A stretch of DNA of 64,000 nt from Schistocerca nitens (Eukaryota; Arthropoda; Insecta; Orthoptera; Acrididae), in contig NC_064622.1 in assembly GCF_023898315.1 (NCBI RefSeq), positions 350,405,234-350,469,233 of the forward strand. Reading direction: 5' to 3'. The translations under genes and the position numbers were made by a program. This document shows positions 12,521 to 23,824 of this stretch, in pieces. A model generated the notes under the pieces. It was not told the origin of the DNA. It made no database searches and worked only from the letters and a program-made list of their open reading frames with translations. How positions within the stretch are numbered: the stretch's first letter is position 1; each line of letters opens with the position of its first letter.

Positions 12521-13041
12521 ATTTCAGTTGGAACACATCAGAACAGTGTTCAGGCACCTCCCAGGGATATTTTTCATTTATTTTTGAACTCACTGGAACA
12601 AATCAGAACCGGAGATTTAAAATAATACATTTGTATTAAATCACAGTGTAACTGTCCATAAATTGTCGCTGCACCAACACCATTTAATTTGCAATGGTTG
12701 ACATATTATAGTGACATTTGTGTTCATATGTGGTGCTTCTTTCTAGTTTTATCAAGTCAGTTGTAATACAACTCAATGAGTAGAAAGCAAGTGGAATTTA
12801 ATGTGTTTACTTAACATCTAACTCTGTGACCCATGTAACATCGTGTTTTTTTTTTTGTCCCTAACTCTTCAGGAAGTTGGAACTGTGACCTGCATGGTCT
12901 AGGAAATTCTTTATCATCATTCACCACTAAATCACTAAATGCTTTATTAATACTCGACCACAGGCAACTGTAGAAATTTTTCTGGGGGAGGGGGGGGGGG
13001 GGGGGGCAAGACTCTAAAATTTCCATTCTTGATATAAATTA
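12521..13041. other. Spacer with homopolymer runs
   Basis: No gene recognised. T-run at 12847-12856 and G-rich run at about 12986-13008. Confidence 0.4.
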
Positions 13042-14406
13042 CACTAGTGTTCAGATAAAACAGAACACATTGAATGACTTGAGATAGGATGTTCGTATTC
13101 AAAGGATATGTACAATGGTATGTTCTGCAGAAATGATTAGCATTTCAGTCACCTCGGTACAGCTTGTGTCCTGCTGCCTTGTAGACATGGTGTCTGTCAT
13201 GGGTCCAGATAACTCGTTCCATGGTTGATGGCATCAACATGTATAAGTCACAAATGGCATCCTGTGGTACATCCATCCACACTGCATTCACCTATTTCCA
13301 TAGTTCATCTGTGGTGGTTGCCACTGGGTCACCACGCTGCACCGATAATTTCAATATCCCACACATTTTTGATTGATGACAATTCTGGTGATCTGGTCTG
13401 CCATGGCAAAAGGCTGACATCCTGTGACACCAAGAAGGCACGTGTTCTTGCAGCTATATGTGGTCATGCATTGTTTTACTGGAAAATGGCCTCTGGGGTG
13501 CCGTGCAGAAAGAATACAGCTAAGAGTGCCAGGATGTCGTTCACGTAAGTCACACTGGTCACAGTGCCCTGGACATGCATCTACTGTGATTTGTGGTTGT
13601 ACCCACCTATGCAGTCACTGTGATGCTGCTCTTCCTGTCTGCTGTGAACCAAAATGCAGCCATTATTTTGAAACCAACAGAAACTGGATTCGCCCAAAAA
13701 CACTATATGATGCCATTCCTGCCCCAGAGACATCCTTTCATTCACTGTTACCATCTAGGATGTTTCTACATATTCATCAAAGGTAGGCGGAAAAGCAGAC
13801 AAAGTGCACGTAATCCATGCCATAATAAATGTCAATGGACTGTCACCCCTGATAGTGCATGATGTGTTACACTGTTACGCCAGAGTCAAGGAGGACGCAG
13901 ATTTGTCCTGCAATGACATTTGGATGAGGCGTCGATCAACTCAAGGCATGTTCTGGGTGATGTGACCTGACTCATCTTGTTGTGTTCTACAGACTTCTAT
14001 GAACCATTCTGCATACTCCCTCCGCACTGCTGAAACTTCATCCCACAAAAGCAGCAATTTCCTGGATGGATGCATCACATTCTCTGATGCCAATAATGTG
14101 CCGTCTTTCAAACTCACTGATTGGCGGCATGGCCCGCGTGTATGTCTGCAAGGTGTCCTGTGCATCTGCTATATTCACATTGATCCATTACCTTCGGTTT
14201 ATAGTGATAATGAGAGCCGCAGGCACATTTTACTGGTAGGGGGTGTTGCACCGTGATATCAATGCTGACCTTGAACTCACTGGTGGACATGGTTCAAATG
14301 CTATTCATTTCTGCATAACATACTAATGTATAGGACTATGTCCTGTTTATATGACTATCCTATCTAGTCGTACAAGGTGTTCTGCTTTTTTTTCTGCATA
14401 TGAGTC
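13042..14406 (-). mobile_element. Tc1-like DNA transposon, decayed
   Basis: The left end CACTAGTGTTCAGATAAAAC follows a TA (13040-13041). Its inverted counterpart is the right end TGTTCTGCTTTTTTTTCTG ... GAGTC, followed by TA at 14407-14408, giving an element of about 1365 bp. Reading the minus strand, a transposase relic starts with the helix-turn-helix (PPISEFERRHIIGIREC type), continues through RDCDQCDLRERHPG-type sequence and ends with NELWxxVNAVWMDVPQDAI-type and KAAGHKLYRGD segments, seen across different frames. The frames are broken by several stops and frameshifts, and no intact catalytic triad is visible. It resembles the transposon at 32155-33576 in plan but is a different, older family. 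Confidence 0.75.
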
Positions 14407-14408
14407 TA

Positions 14409-15935
14409 CTTTTATCATTTTGAGACATGTCATTCCACAAGAATAATTTTGAAGGGACACAAAAAAATTATTATTTTCCAGAAAGTTGATCGTTATCCCT
14501 CAATATTTATATTTGTTATAGATAGATTACTTTGATACTTAAAAGTTAAGCATGACTCATGATTATCTTCAAAGCAAACTTTTTTGTATTATTGAAATAA
14601 TTATGAATGTAACACATTTTTTAAAGTGCCGCTCTAATGCTTTAACAATTATATTTGACATGTGTCCAACAAATTGATCAAGCTAGAATATAAACCAGCA
14701 AAATATTTAGAAAAGATAGTTTAATTCATCTACCAATAACGTTTATTGATACCAGATGAGAAAAGTCTGAAGCAGGGAATAATCAGAAATGAGAAAACTG
14801 TTGGTTATAAACAAAAATAACAAGTCATGAAGTGCCTTTACCTAATCTTCCTAGAAAGTGGTAAAGTAGACAACAAATTTTAATGCTTAGCAACAAATTT
14901 TAATGCTTAGCAACAAATTTTAATACTTAGTGTGGTGCACACGCAGTATTGCAAAGACATTCCGTGTAACCAATCGATGCTCCACGAGGCTCTACATTCA
15001 GCTATTGCTGATTATATTAAGAAGACTGTGACAGGGAATTTGATTCCACAACTGTTCTGAAACGCCTCATGGCCTGTTTGACAACAATACTTAGAAGAAG
15101 ACAATCAATGAAGTGGACATGGTACACAAAAGCAGCTTTTTTCTTCCTTGTTTTTATCCTTGCAACAGCAGTGCACTCACTGTTATGCAAGAAGGAATGA
15201 CTACTACCAAAGCCAATGACCCATAACTGAATGTGCAGTTTTACATTTCCTTAACAGAAGATGGCAACTGCCATAACATTGCATCTCTGCGTCCGGCCAC
15301 ATAGTGATGAAATGGCTTAATGAGAGGTTTTTTGGAATCACAGAAATTACTTTCAGAAGTGTATGAGAATTCTGTGATGAATGAACTTCTCTTCAGATTT
15401 GGGTGGGAGGGGGGGGGGGGGGGGGAGATCAGCTGCCACCAAAAACTCATGTTGAATTTCATTCTAGTGCGAACACATCATAGTTTGACGGTGACTTCAT
15501 ATGCCTTTTCACTCCATACTGTTGAGCCTAGTGTCAATTGACTTCAACAAGTCAAGAAGGGGCCCTAGAGACAGGGCCAGTTCAAGAACATTTTTGTTTC
15601 ATGCAAATGGCGTATTTTTGTCATGTCACTCCCTCCCCATACACTTTTTACTCGAATCTTTGGCCCATGTCAGTTTTTGCTGCGGATTGTGATACACACA
15701 GTACACAAATCTTGCACTTTTGCATCCGCGGCACCTCTCAACTTGGTGCCCGAAGCAGCCACCACTAATTGTGATATGTCCTGTGTAGAAATCTTATAGT
15801 TGTGGCACATATGGCATCCACCTCTGCTTGGCAGCCCAAGTGGCCGTTTGTGTTGCTTACGCTTTAAACCAGCCATGTCTGCAGGCAGTTTTGAGAATTA
15901 AAATGGTACAGTAGCAGCTGATTTTCAGTATGCAT
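14409..15935. other. Unclassified DNA
   Basis: It contains a 20-bp unit repeated three times (14871-14930) and a G-homopolymer near 15410-15426. A short open frame on the minus strand (15670-15876) is rich in Lys/Arg and Cys but matches nothing I recognise. Confidence 0.35.
14871..14930 (+). repeat. Three tandem copies of a 20-bp unit
   Basis: Units CAACAAATTTTAATGCTTAG at 14871-14890 and 14891-14910 are identical; the third (14911-14930) differs by one base. It looks like a recent local slippage or duplication. Confidence 0.95.
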
Positions 15936-16245
15936 TGACAGGGCATATTGCGATTGCGGCAAAAAGAATGGCACTCTTCAGGCACTGAAACGAGGACTTG
16001 TGTATTTCTCCCTAACAGCTGGGAGAGGCCGAAAGTGAGATTTCTTCAGCCATTGAGTGAGATATATACATTACCTGTATGCCCGTATGCTACGTACCTA
16101 TACAAAATCATAAGGCAGATTAATGATAGTTGCACCTGTGGCAATGTGGACACTGCAGATTGCACATTGTGGGACTGTGAACTCTATGAAGATGAAGATG
16201 TAGTAGTAATGGTCATCAGGCATTAAGGAAGCTGGTTCCCAGAGC
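15936..16245 (+). mobile_element. LINE C-terminal zinc-knuckle remnant (R1/I-like)
   Basis: The frame 15948-16226 carries CTCGNVDTADCTLWDCELYE, which fits the 'CxCG...E/D..LxxCxxY' cysteine/histidine module found at the C-terminus of R1- and I-group LINE polyproteins. The histidine usual in the middle is replaced. It is preceded by a segment resembling the 'TGHGxFxxYLxxF' stretch. It is isolated from any RT domain, so this is a dead 3' coding scrap. 16246-16650 may be its 3' UTR. Confidence 0.5.
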
Positions 16246-17033
16246 AGTAGTGAGGAACAAGTCAACCTGACACATCTTGAATGCTACTGCAGCCGCAGTA
16301 TCCAGGAAGGACAAGGAAGTTTTTATAAAGCACTCATCTGCATGGCAGTATGCCACCATACCGGCTAGGCGAGACACTTAAGAGATTTAGAGGAAGACAA
16401 CTGAGGTCAGTGACTATTGAATTAAATGGTTTCTCAAGAAGCTACATTGCCTTGGTGCAAGTGAGGAAGTGTGAGTTCAAAACGTTGGTATGAAACATGG
16501 AATTGCCTGCAATGTGGAAACGCTGCCAGCGTGCTGCCGTAGCCTGATGAATCCAGTTTCCAGCAGACAATGGCTGTTAACTGGGGCAGTATGATGACGG
16601 ATCCAGCTGCGGAAACAAATATGAACACTTTAGATACACCCTAAAAAATAATCACAAAAAGAACAGGATCTGTAGGACTATTGTAGTATTTGCAGTTGAG
16701 TAACTGCTTAACGTTCTTTTGTTGGCAGAACTGTAATTTTGTAGTTTTTTTATCTTTTTAATATTTATAATTACCAGAAGCAAATAATTAAAATATACAT
16801 GTATTACTATTCAGAAAAATGTGACTGTATGGCTTCCTAGATAATAGACATAATAGGCTGTAAAGTGAAGAACAAATAAATAAATAATATCCAATGACGG
16901 GAACAATTTGATGATTTCCTGTTGATTTCGGGATTGTTATCGCCTTATTCGCATTACTCTCTACTCTCGCGGCAAATAATCTTCCGGCTTAACGGAGACC
17001 TCAGACTTGGTACATTATTCTTCTATATTACAA
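16246..17033. other. Spacer, nothing firm
   Basis: Possible LINE 3' UTR up to about 16650, then AT-rich DNA with AATAAATAAATAAT at 16876-16889. No gene recognised. Confidence 0.3.
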
Positions 17034-17375
17034 TCAGGAGTTTGCGCCCTTAGACAAGTTAAATAGTAACTGTTTCATCGTAATAAATAGGAGCAGAAGG
17101 AAAATAACAAAAACGCTGGTATGAGATAAACGCAGAAACATAATGCGAGCAATTCGAGTTTTCTGGATATAGTCGTTCGCACAGAGACCTGCCAGAATAT
17201 TGGGAGTTCGTATTATTTGACAAATAGACGTATCTGGTTGAAAGACGCTGATATTAAAGAATGGGGCGACCACGCATTGTAAGCAATTCACATTTTCTGC
17301 AACATAGACGTCGCCCGGATTGGCTGTCTCCAACCTAACATGATAAATTGGCAACATCTGTGCTACGTCAGGCAT
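17034..17375 (-). CDS. Possible first coding exon of an unrecognised host gene
   Basis: A 113-codon open frame starts at an ATG (17375-17373). Its first 60-70 residues (MPDVAQMLPIYHVRLETANP, then YVAENVNCLQCVV and SVFQPDTSICQIIRTPN) look like ordinary globular, soluble protein and resemble no transposon family I know. The remainder becomes hydrophobic and low-complexity (FVIFLLLLFITMKQ), as expected if the frame runs past a splice donor. A CAG/GTCTCTG donor-like site on the minus strand lies near 17188, which would end the exon after about 62 codons. The upstream DNA (17376-17480) is relatively rich in CpG and C+G. No downstream exon is recognised in the window. It could still be chance coding. 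Confidence 0.35.
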   Translation of the reverse strand: MPDVAQMLPIYHVRLETANPGDVYVAENVNCLQCVVAPFFNISVFQPDTSICQIIRTPNILAGLCANDYIQKTRIARIMFLRLSHTSVFVIFLLLLFITMKQLLFNLSKGANS

Positions 17376-17888
17376 AGCCGCAGCGCTTAAAGTTTAAACG
17401 CATCTTTGTACGGAACGGTAGTGGCTCTGACCACCACCACTACCTAGAGACTTTAGGTGGTGGTGCTCTGACCAAGCAGCATTCTTACTGGTTTGAAACA
17501 ATGTGCAATAGCAGCAAGATTATAAATGTATCCTATCTATCGTCTTTCTGTACGTGCCAGAGGTGAAACCACAGTCTGTGGGTGAAACATAATATAGTAT
17601 TTATAACAGTATTTATGATGAATGGCGTTAAACACTATGGCAGTCATTCAACAAAAGATCGCCGAGGGAGACTGCAAATAGGGAACTTTTAATAAGCTTT
17701 TATTTCATAGTGCAGCATATTCTATTCGTTCAGTTCATGGAGCTGAAAGGACATGTAGCTTAGAAACTTTTTAAACTGTAATATTTCTCTAAAAACAAAG
17801 TTGCGTTGCTGTATCGTACATAGCAATACACTTGAGCAATATAATTCAGAATGTCTTTAGTTTAGCAAAAGGATACAGCCGAATTTAC
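17376..17888. other. Spacer upstream of the putative exon
   Basis: At 17424-17473 two GCTCTGACC copies flank an inverted ACCACC/GGTGGT pair that could form a small stem-loop. Otherwise nothing recognised. Confidence 0.35.
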
Positions 17889-18135
17889 CGAGCGAGGTGG
17901 CGCAGTGGCTAACATACTGGACTCGCATCGGGAGGATGACGGTTCAATCCCGCGTCCGGCCATCCTGATTTAGGTTCTCCGTGATTCCCCTAAATCGCTC
18001 CAGGCAAATGCCGGGATGGTTCCTTTGAAAAGGCACGGCCGACCTACTTCCCCGTCCTTCCCTAATCCGATGAGACCGGTGACCCCGCTGTCTGGTCTCC
18101 TTCCCCAATCAATCCAGCCCAACAGGCTAATTTAT
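17889..18135 (+). repeat. tRNA-derived SINE, nearly complete
   Basis: The head CCGAGCGAGGTGGCGCAGTG contains a box A-like GTGGCGCAGTGG, and GACGGTTCAATCCCGCGTCC contains a box B (GGTTCAATCCC), so it has an internal pol III promoter. The body includes CCATCCTGATTTAGGTTCTC, CAGGCAAATGCCGGGATGG and the CTTCCCCGTCCTTCCCTAAT stretch, ending near CAATCAATCCAGCCCAAC. I recognise this arrangement from locust sequence. It is non-coding and depends on a LINE for mobility. It is far better preserved than the copy at 3345-3505. Confidence 0.85.
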
Positions 18136-18332
18136 AAATTAAACTGAAATGTCTGAATGAGGCTACTGTTCAACAGATGATAGCATGAATTCAGTCTTTT
18201 AACTAATCACCGAGCGCACAAAGACATCGAAGCAATCATTCTTCTAGCTGTTCGTGCTCAAAGGGAACGGGAGAAACCCTAATAAATGGTACAATGGAAG
18301 CCACCCTCCGCCGTACACTTCAGAGTGGTTTG

Positions 18333-18370
18333 TTAAGTCCCATAGTGCTCAGAGCCATTTGAACCATTTT
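18333..18370 (+). repeat. 38-bp SINE 3'-tail insertion with perfect duplication
   Basis: The 38 bases are the terminal tail of the SINE seen complete at 28977-29181 (TTAAGTCCCATAGTGCTCAG...). They are bounded by exact 14-bp direct repeats, TTCAGAGTGGTTTG, at 18319-18332 and 18371-18384. It is an extreme 5'-truncated retrotransposition product. Confidence 0.9.
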
Positions 18371-18384
18371 TTCAGAGTGGTTTG

Positions 18385-19702
18385 CGGAGTATATAAGTAG
18401 CGGTATAACTTCCTGCTGAGTCGAGATTTCTGTAATGTGCGTGCGTCTTACTTGTTAGTGGTTCCTTGTATAGTAAACAAAGACCTGGAATTATGAACGT
18501 AGCAGGAAGGTCATAATTTAGAAACGAATCTTGTTTTTGAAATGTAGGAAGGCACATATGTTGTTTTCATTCACTTTTAGTCAACAGTTCTGATGGATCC
18601 ATTCAGAATAGTCATGTTCCACTCCGCAAAATAAAAGTATAAAATAGTAACATGTGAAACAACTTACATCGACTATGATAGGACTTACAATCTACAAAAG
18701 ATGTCGAGAGGTTTTACCTCTTCCCTCATTGACTCCAGCGTTTCACTTACTAATTTTATTTCCCTTTCAATACGTTCCCAGAACTTCAAGTCTTCCATTA
18801 CGTTGGGTCACGAAATGCTGTATTTCTAATCAAGTTCTGTTTTTTTTTTTTTTTTTTTTTTTTTTTTGTTAACGAGTATATAGTGTCACACTTTTCTTCG
18901 TACTTGGTCAAAGATAACATTAAACGAAACAAGAAAAAGTACGTTCTTGGACAAATTTGGAGAAAATGGCCTGACGTAAGTTCTACCGCTGACTTACCGG
19001 TATCGTTTTTGCTATTCTCTGGGAACTTATTTCTTATAGAGAAAATTTCTATAATCATGGCATAATTTTTCACAGGTTGTAGGGTCACGAAAAGAAAACA
19101 AATTTCCACCTTCGGCTACTTCAGTTATTTCAGCAAGCAGCACATAGATATAATGTTTATTCTGTTATTGTATCTCCTTTCTCCTAAGACACATTTCACC
19201 TTGTCATATCACATCTAGCTGGTGCTACAAAAGTTACCGTCCGACAGATGGCAACTACAGCACGTTTTCATTCGCTGTGTGAAATGTGATAGTGGATATT
19301 CAGTAAGGTGTCTAGGTAACTTTATCGTTACAGCGCAAAAGTCAACTAATAAATTTTAAAATTTAAATAACAAATAAGTGTTTAACAGCAGAATGCGCAA
19401 TTAATCGTAGATGTTGATCCACATCATTACATTATCTGCTCAAAAGTAACCGACACCTATTAGTAGATATTAATATGGGATGTGTCCATTCTTCGCTTTT
19501 GATGGCTTGAACTTTAATGGAGACACTTTTAGTCATGTGTTTGAATGTCTGTGGAGAAATGGCAGTCTATTCTGCTTCAAGATCCGAACTATGGTTGTCA
19601 GGTGTCCTGATTTAGAAGCGTTTGCCCCAAATATTCAGTTGAAGACCCGACTCCCGATCAAAACTTACCGGGATAGCTAAAAACAAACAATATTTCATAT
19701 AA
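18385..19702. other. AT-rich spacer with a long T tract
   Basis: No gene recognised. A 28-base T homopolymer occupies 18840-18867 and may be the reversed tail of an unrecognised retrocopy, but nothing next to it matches a known LINE or SINE end. Confidence 0.35.
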
Positions 19703-19765
19703 TATTATGGTCTCCGCTTTAAATTGGTCATTATGGATTTAAAACAGAGGTGAAATCTTGTAAAA
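19703..19765 (+). repeat. 63-bp direct repeat, copy 1
   Basis: It matches 20242-20304 at 61 of 63 positions (differences in CTCCGC/CTCCAC and ACAGAGG/ACTGAGG). It lies about 480 bp upstream of its partner. Neither copy has coding signal. Confidence 0.9.
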
Positions 19766-20241
19766 CTTACTGAAATTTAAAATTCTACTTGTAGGTTTAA
19801 TCAGAGGGCTAAATAGGCACGTGCCTCATCAGCCAGCGTTTCCGAGAAGTGAGTCAGAAGTTGATCATAAAAGTGCTTAGTCATTCTCTGCAAGAAAAAC
19901 TAGGTATTGTTGTGCAGTTTCCTTTGTAATACGTTTTTAGAAATACGGATTCATCATCAGACAGCAAAACTAAAGCGCCGGTGACGAAAAAGAATCAAAA
20001 ATTTAAGACTAATTTCAATAGTGAGTTGCTGCTTAAAGTTTACTCGTGGCTTCGAAAACGCAAGTATGATTATAATGTTCACCGTCCTGTGTAGACTACC
20101 CCTCATATTTCAACCTTTCTCATGCAGAAGAAACTGACGTTAAAAAACACACAAATACTGCAACATACAGTACTTCTATTCAACAATCGGACTTGAAACC
20201 GCAGATAAAAGCAAGTTGTTTTTTGATTTCTCATGGTAGTG
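19766..20241. other. Segment between the 63-bp repeats
   Basis: AT-rich, with no recognised coding or RNA signal. It could be the interior of an unknown element if the 63-bp repeats are its ends. Confidence 0.3.
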
Positions 20242-20304
20242 TATTATGGTCTCCACTTTAAATTGGTCATTATGGATTTAAAACTGAGGTGAAATCTTGT
20301 AAAA
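20242..20304 (+). repeat. 63-bp direct repeat, copy 2
   Basis: Partner of 19703-19765 in the same orientation. Confidence 0.9.
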
Positions 20305-22410
20305 AGTAATAGCTCCGAAAGCATCCTTCCTGATTCATTCAGTTAAACATAGCCGTAGTTATGTCTCTTTGAGCTGCTGCAGCAATTTGTCGCAGCTGTG
20401 TTCAGATTCAAAAATATCTGAAAAATATTCATGTGGACGCTCAAAGGCAACGACAGTGATTTCTTCAGTACTGGAACCGTATTCAAAAGAGCAAACAATT
20501 TATCAGTTGGACACCTCTGTTTATTATTCTGTTTCTTTGAACGCATACAAGTACACATTGAAACCTTTCCAATGGCAAAACATCGCTTTTCCGTGAAGAA
20601 GGTGTATGTACAAAACTTCTCTCATTTTCTAGCGATGATAATAAAACGTCTGACTCAATTGCGGCAGGAATCAAAAGTGAGCTTACCAAAGCATCTCTAC
20701 TGCTGAAGCATATGACAACTTTTTTTGCCGACAACGTCTCTGTTAACCCCAGTGGTGTAAACTTCTGAAGTTCTCACGCGAAATGTATACCAGGGTCACA
20801 GTGACCCTCAATTATTTGCTGAGAAATTACCTGAATACACAATATTTTGTAATGAAATTGGACTCTCATGTGCTAAACGCATTTTATTTCATCTCTCTCA
20901 TATTCCTTTTCGATCAATATTAGCATTAATGCACCCAAAATTCGAGACTAGTGAAAACTGCCACGGAAGTTTTTCAGTGATGTAACTTTGAAGTTAACCG
21001 GATCTAAGGATGCAAATGCAGATGAAGATGCTAGTCATTTATTAAAATCCACATATTACACGAATATTTTGAAGTGTTCTCACTTACTCATAAATCGATT
21101 CATTCATTAATTCTGCTCTATTCGAATATGAACTGTAACGTTATAGGCGACTGGAAGGGCTCTCCTATTAGGGACAGCATTGTTCCAACAATGACTGTGC
21201 ACTACTGTATTTTCTTAGTCGCGGTCTGAAATTCGGCGTCCAGGTCACTTTCGCCGTTGTCCATAACTATTGCAGGAGCGTCAGCTAAAGAATGATTTTC
21301 GTCACAAAAGTTATTTAAGTCACTTTCACGACTGAGTTATTTTTACAATGCTTCTGGGTATAACACCTTCCGTCAGTAAAATGTCATTCCTACTTGCCAT
21401 TTACTCATTAACGTACTTCACATTCGGCGACAGAATAGTTACATTATTTGTACTCCCTGGTCTCTGTGACCCTTCAAATAATATTTCTGTTAAATTAATT
21501 AAGCTTCAAAACTTTGAACATCCTTTCTTCAATGCTGAATTTTCATTGTGGCTGACTGCTCCAGGATCCAGAGTGACACTGGTATACACTTGTAGTGTTA
21601 ATTCTGGGAACCTAGAGAGGTGGCCAATATCTCCGATCGCCCCCTGCGAAAACTGAATCGCTTGTGAGGTAGACCACACTTCAAATGCTGATGTGTAGAG
21701 TCTGGCCATGATCATGGACACTATGCTAGCAAATAATACAGCAATGACCAAGAAATTTGCATTATTTTAGGTGTAATCATCTCCAATGAGACCATCCTGG
21801 TCACTACCAGAAACATCACTGTTGTGGAAGCTGGCATTAAGCAGCAATCAAGTCGTAACCTGTGGCCAGAAATATGTGGACAGCTTTACAAGTAAGTGTC
21901 ACCCCATGCTCCTTCCTCTCTGGACCAATGAGAACCAAGTTTCCAAACGATCCTGGTTAATTACTAGAGAAATTGCATGGACAACATCTCTCTTAGTCAG
22001 CTAATGCTTCCAGGTGTATTAAAAAAGAATGAGAAGACAGTTATAATATTATTTTAAACAAATAAACGATGTGTTATTAGCATGTGATGTCACTATAAGA
22101 CTTTTAAATAACTATGGAAAAATACAACTTACATACTCACCCCATCCACCCAAATGAGACAGAGCAATGGTCACAGTGCAGCAGACATAAACTATTTCTA
22201 CATGCCAATTCATCAACTCTCTGAAATCATGGCACGTCTGTCGCATTATGATAAATTTGGTCATAGAGATATGCAGCATTCATGCACCACCTGTCAATAA
22301 GCCGTCATGGCACACATTCTGCACAGAATCTCATGTACAGTACGATATCCATCACATATATAAGAAGGTGACTGGCTGTTTATGAACCTTTTAGCTGTCG
22401 AAGTATCACC
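20305..22410. other. Unclassified DNA left of the large LTR element
   Basis: Several short open frames (for example 20431-20706 and 21348-21656 on plus, 21506-21751 on minus) show no recognisable domain. Composition is ordinary AT-rich. No RNA gene or repeat recognised. Confidence 0.3.
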
Positions 22411-22414
22411 ATAT

Positions 22415-23453
22415 TGTAGCGGCGCCATAGTTTTAGATAGGGAAGTTAGATTTGGTGCAATATTTCAGAGCGCACAAGTTACAGTCATGTGCGGGTCGGA
22501 TTGTAGTAAGTTATGCTGACCAGCGGTTGCGATGTGGAATGGAGGCCACAAGGGCCATCGAACCGCTGAAAAGTGTAAACGCAGCAGTTTGCATGTCGCA
22601 AGTTACAGGAAGAAGGGGCCCACTGGCGCAACTGGGGTTTGGGGTGTACGTAACTCAGAGCGAGGTGTTAATGAAACAGAGGTGCGCAGCCGAGTATAAA
22701 TATGTGTTGTTTTCTAACGAGATTCATTGAAGTGTGGCAGCTCTCCTGGATGACGGGGCATGTCACACTACTGGCGACACACAGCAGCAGATGGAGCGCC
22801 AGTGTCCCAGTTCATGGCGGGTCACTGGTTCGACCCTCTGAGGCCAACACAGGGGATTCAAGTTTGGCATCGGGGGATTCAAGTGTGACAGCTCTCCTGG
22901 ACGGCGGGGTGTGTCACACTACCGGCAACACACGACAACAGATGGGGCGACAGCGTCCCAGTCCACGGTGGGTCGTTGGTTCGACTCTCTGGGGTCCGCA
23001 GCCGGCCAGGGCGGGCCACTCTTCGGGTCGCTACTGCGGGCAGTCATCTTGGCTCCCGACACATGCTGGAGACTCCCGAGACGAGGGCTGCAAGTTCGAA
23101 CGCCGGATCGCGGGCGATCGTTGCCACTGCGTTCCCAGCTACGCCAGCCGAGGAAGAAACAGCAGCAGGCCCAGCCTACTGTTCCCGGCGGAGCAGCGCC
23201 GACTCAACAGGGACGGTGGCCGCTGAGTCGGCTGCTGGCGCAGCCATCCTGACGTAATCGGAACTCTACAGCTGGTGAACAAGGCTGGCACGACACAGCG
23301 TTGCATTCCACAGGCCACTGGGGTACTTCCTCAGCAATGTCGGGCCTGTGATGCGGACTGAGGTGAACGAAACTCTGTAGTGGAAACAAATAAATCATTT
23401 GGAAAGTTCTCGCCGAGTTTTAATATGGCAACTCCTGGCACCCATCCACAACA
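22415..23453 (+). repeat. 5' LTR of the Gypsy-type fossil
   Basis: 1039 bp, starting TGTAGCGGCGCC and ending CCATCCACAACA. It holds an AATAAA signal at about 23387 and an internal tandem duplication, with the GTGGCAGCTCTCCTGG block near 22735 recurring near 22884. The preceding bases ATAT match those after the 3' LTR. Confidence 0.92.
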
Positions 23454-23824
23454 TTTGGTGTCAGAATAGCAGACGTCATCTGTCCAGTATGATGTTCGAG
23501 CCCACCGCCTGGAGTACAGTCCCAAGATGTGGTGAGTGCTGTCAGAATTGTTCTTTTGAGTGTCTGATGTTTTCTTTCTTTTTTGTTTTTTGAGTATGGC
23601 TTGCCAGAAGCCACATTTTAGATGTTTGCGTGGGCATAGTATTCTTTGTTGTCAGAGTAAGTGTTAGTGTATTTGGGACAGTAAGATGTTATTTTTCGTG
23701 GCATTTGATTAGTTTGTATTGGTTTATGATGTTACTGAGTATGATGATACAGAGTTGTAGGAAGTCAGATTATTCTTGAACTTAACCTCGAAATAAACGA
23801 CTAACTGAGAACAAAAGCAACACA

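Noticed and set aside
14871-14930. Three 20-bp direct repeats considered as a CRISPR-like or regulatory array
   Set aside because: Units are directly adjacent with no spacers, and the setting is eukaryotic; a plain tandem duplication.
18840-18867. Long T run considered as a poly(A) tail of a minus-strand retrocopy
   Set aside because: Neither side shows a LINE, SINE or gene 3' end, and no target duplication was found.
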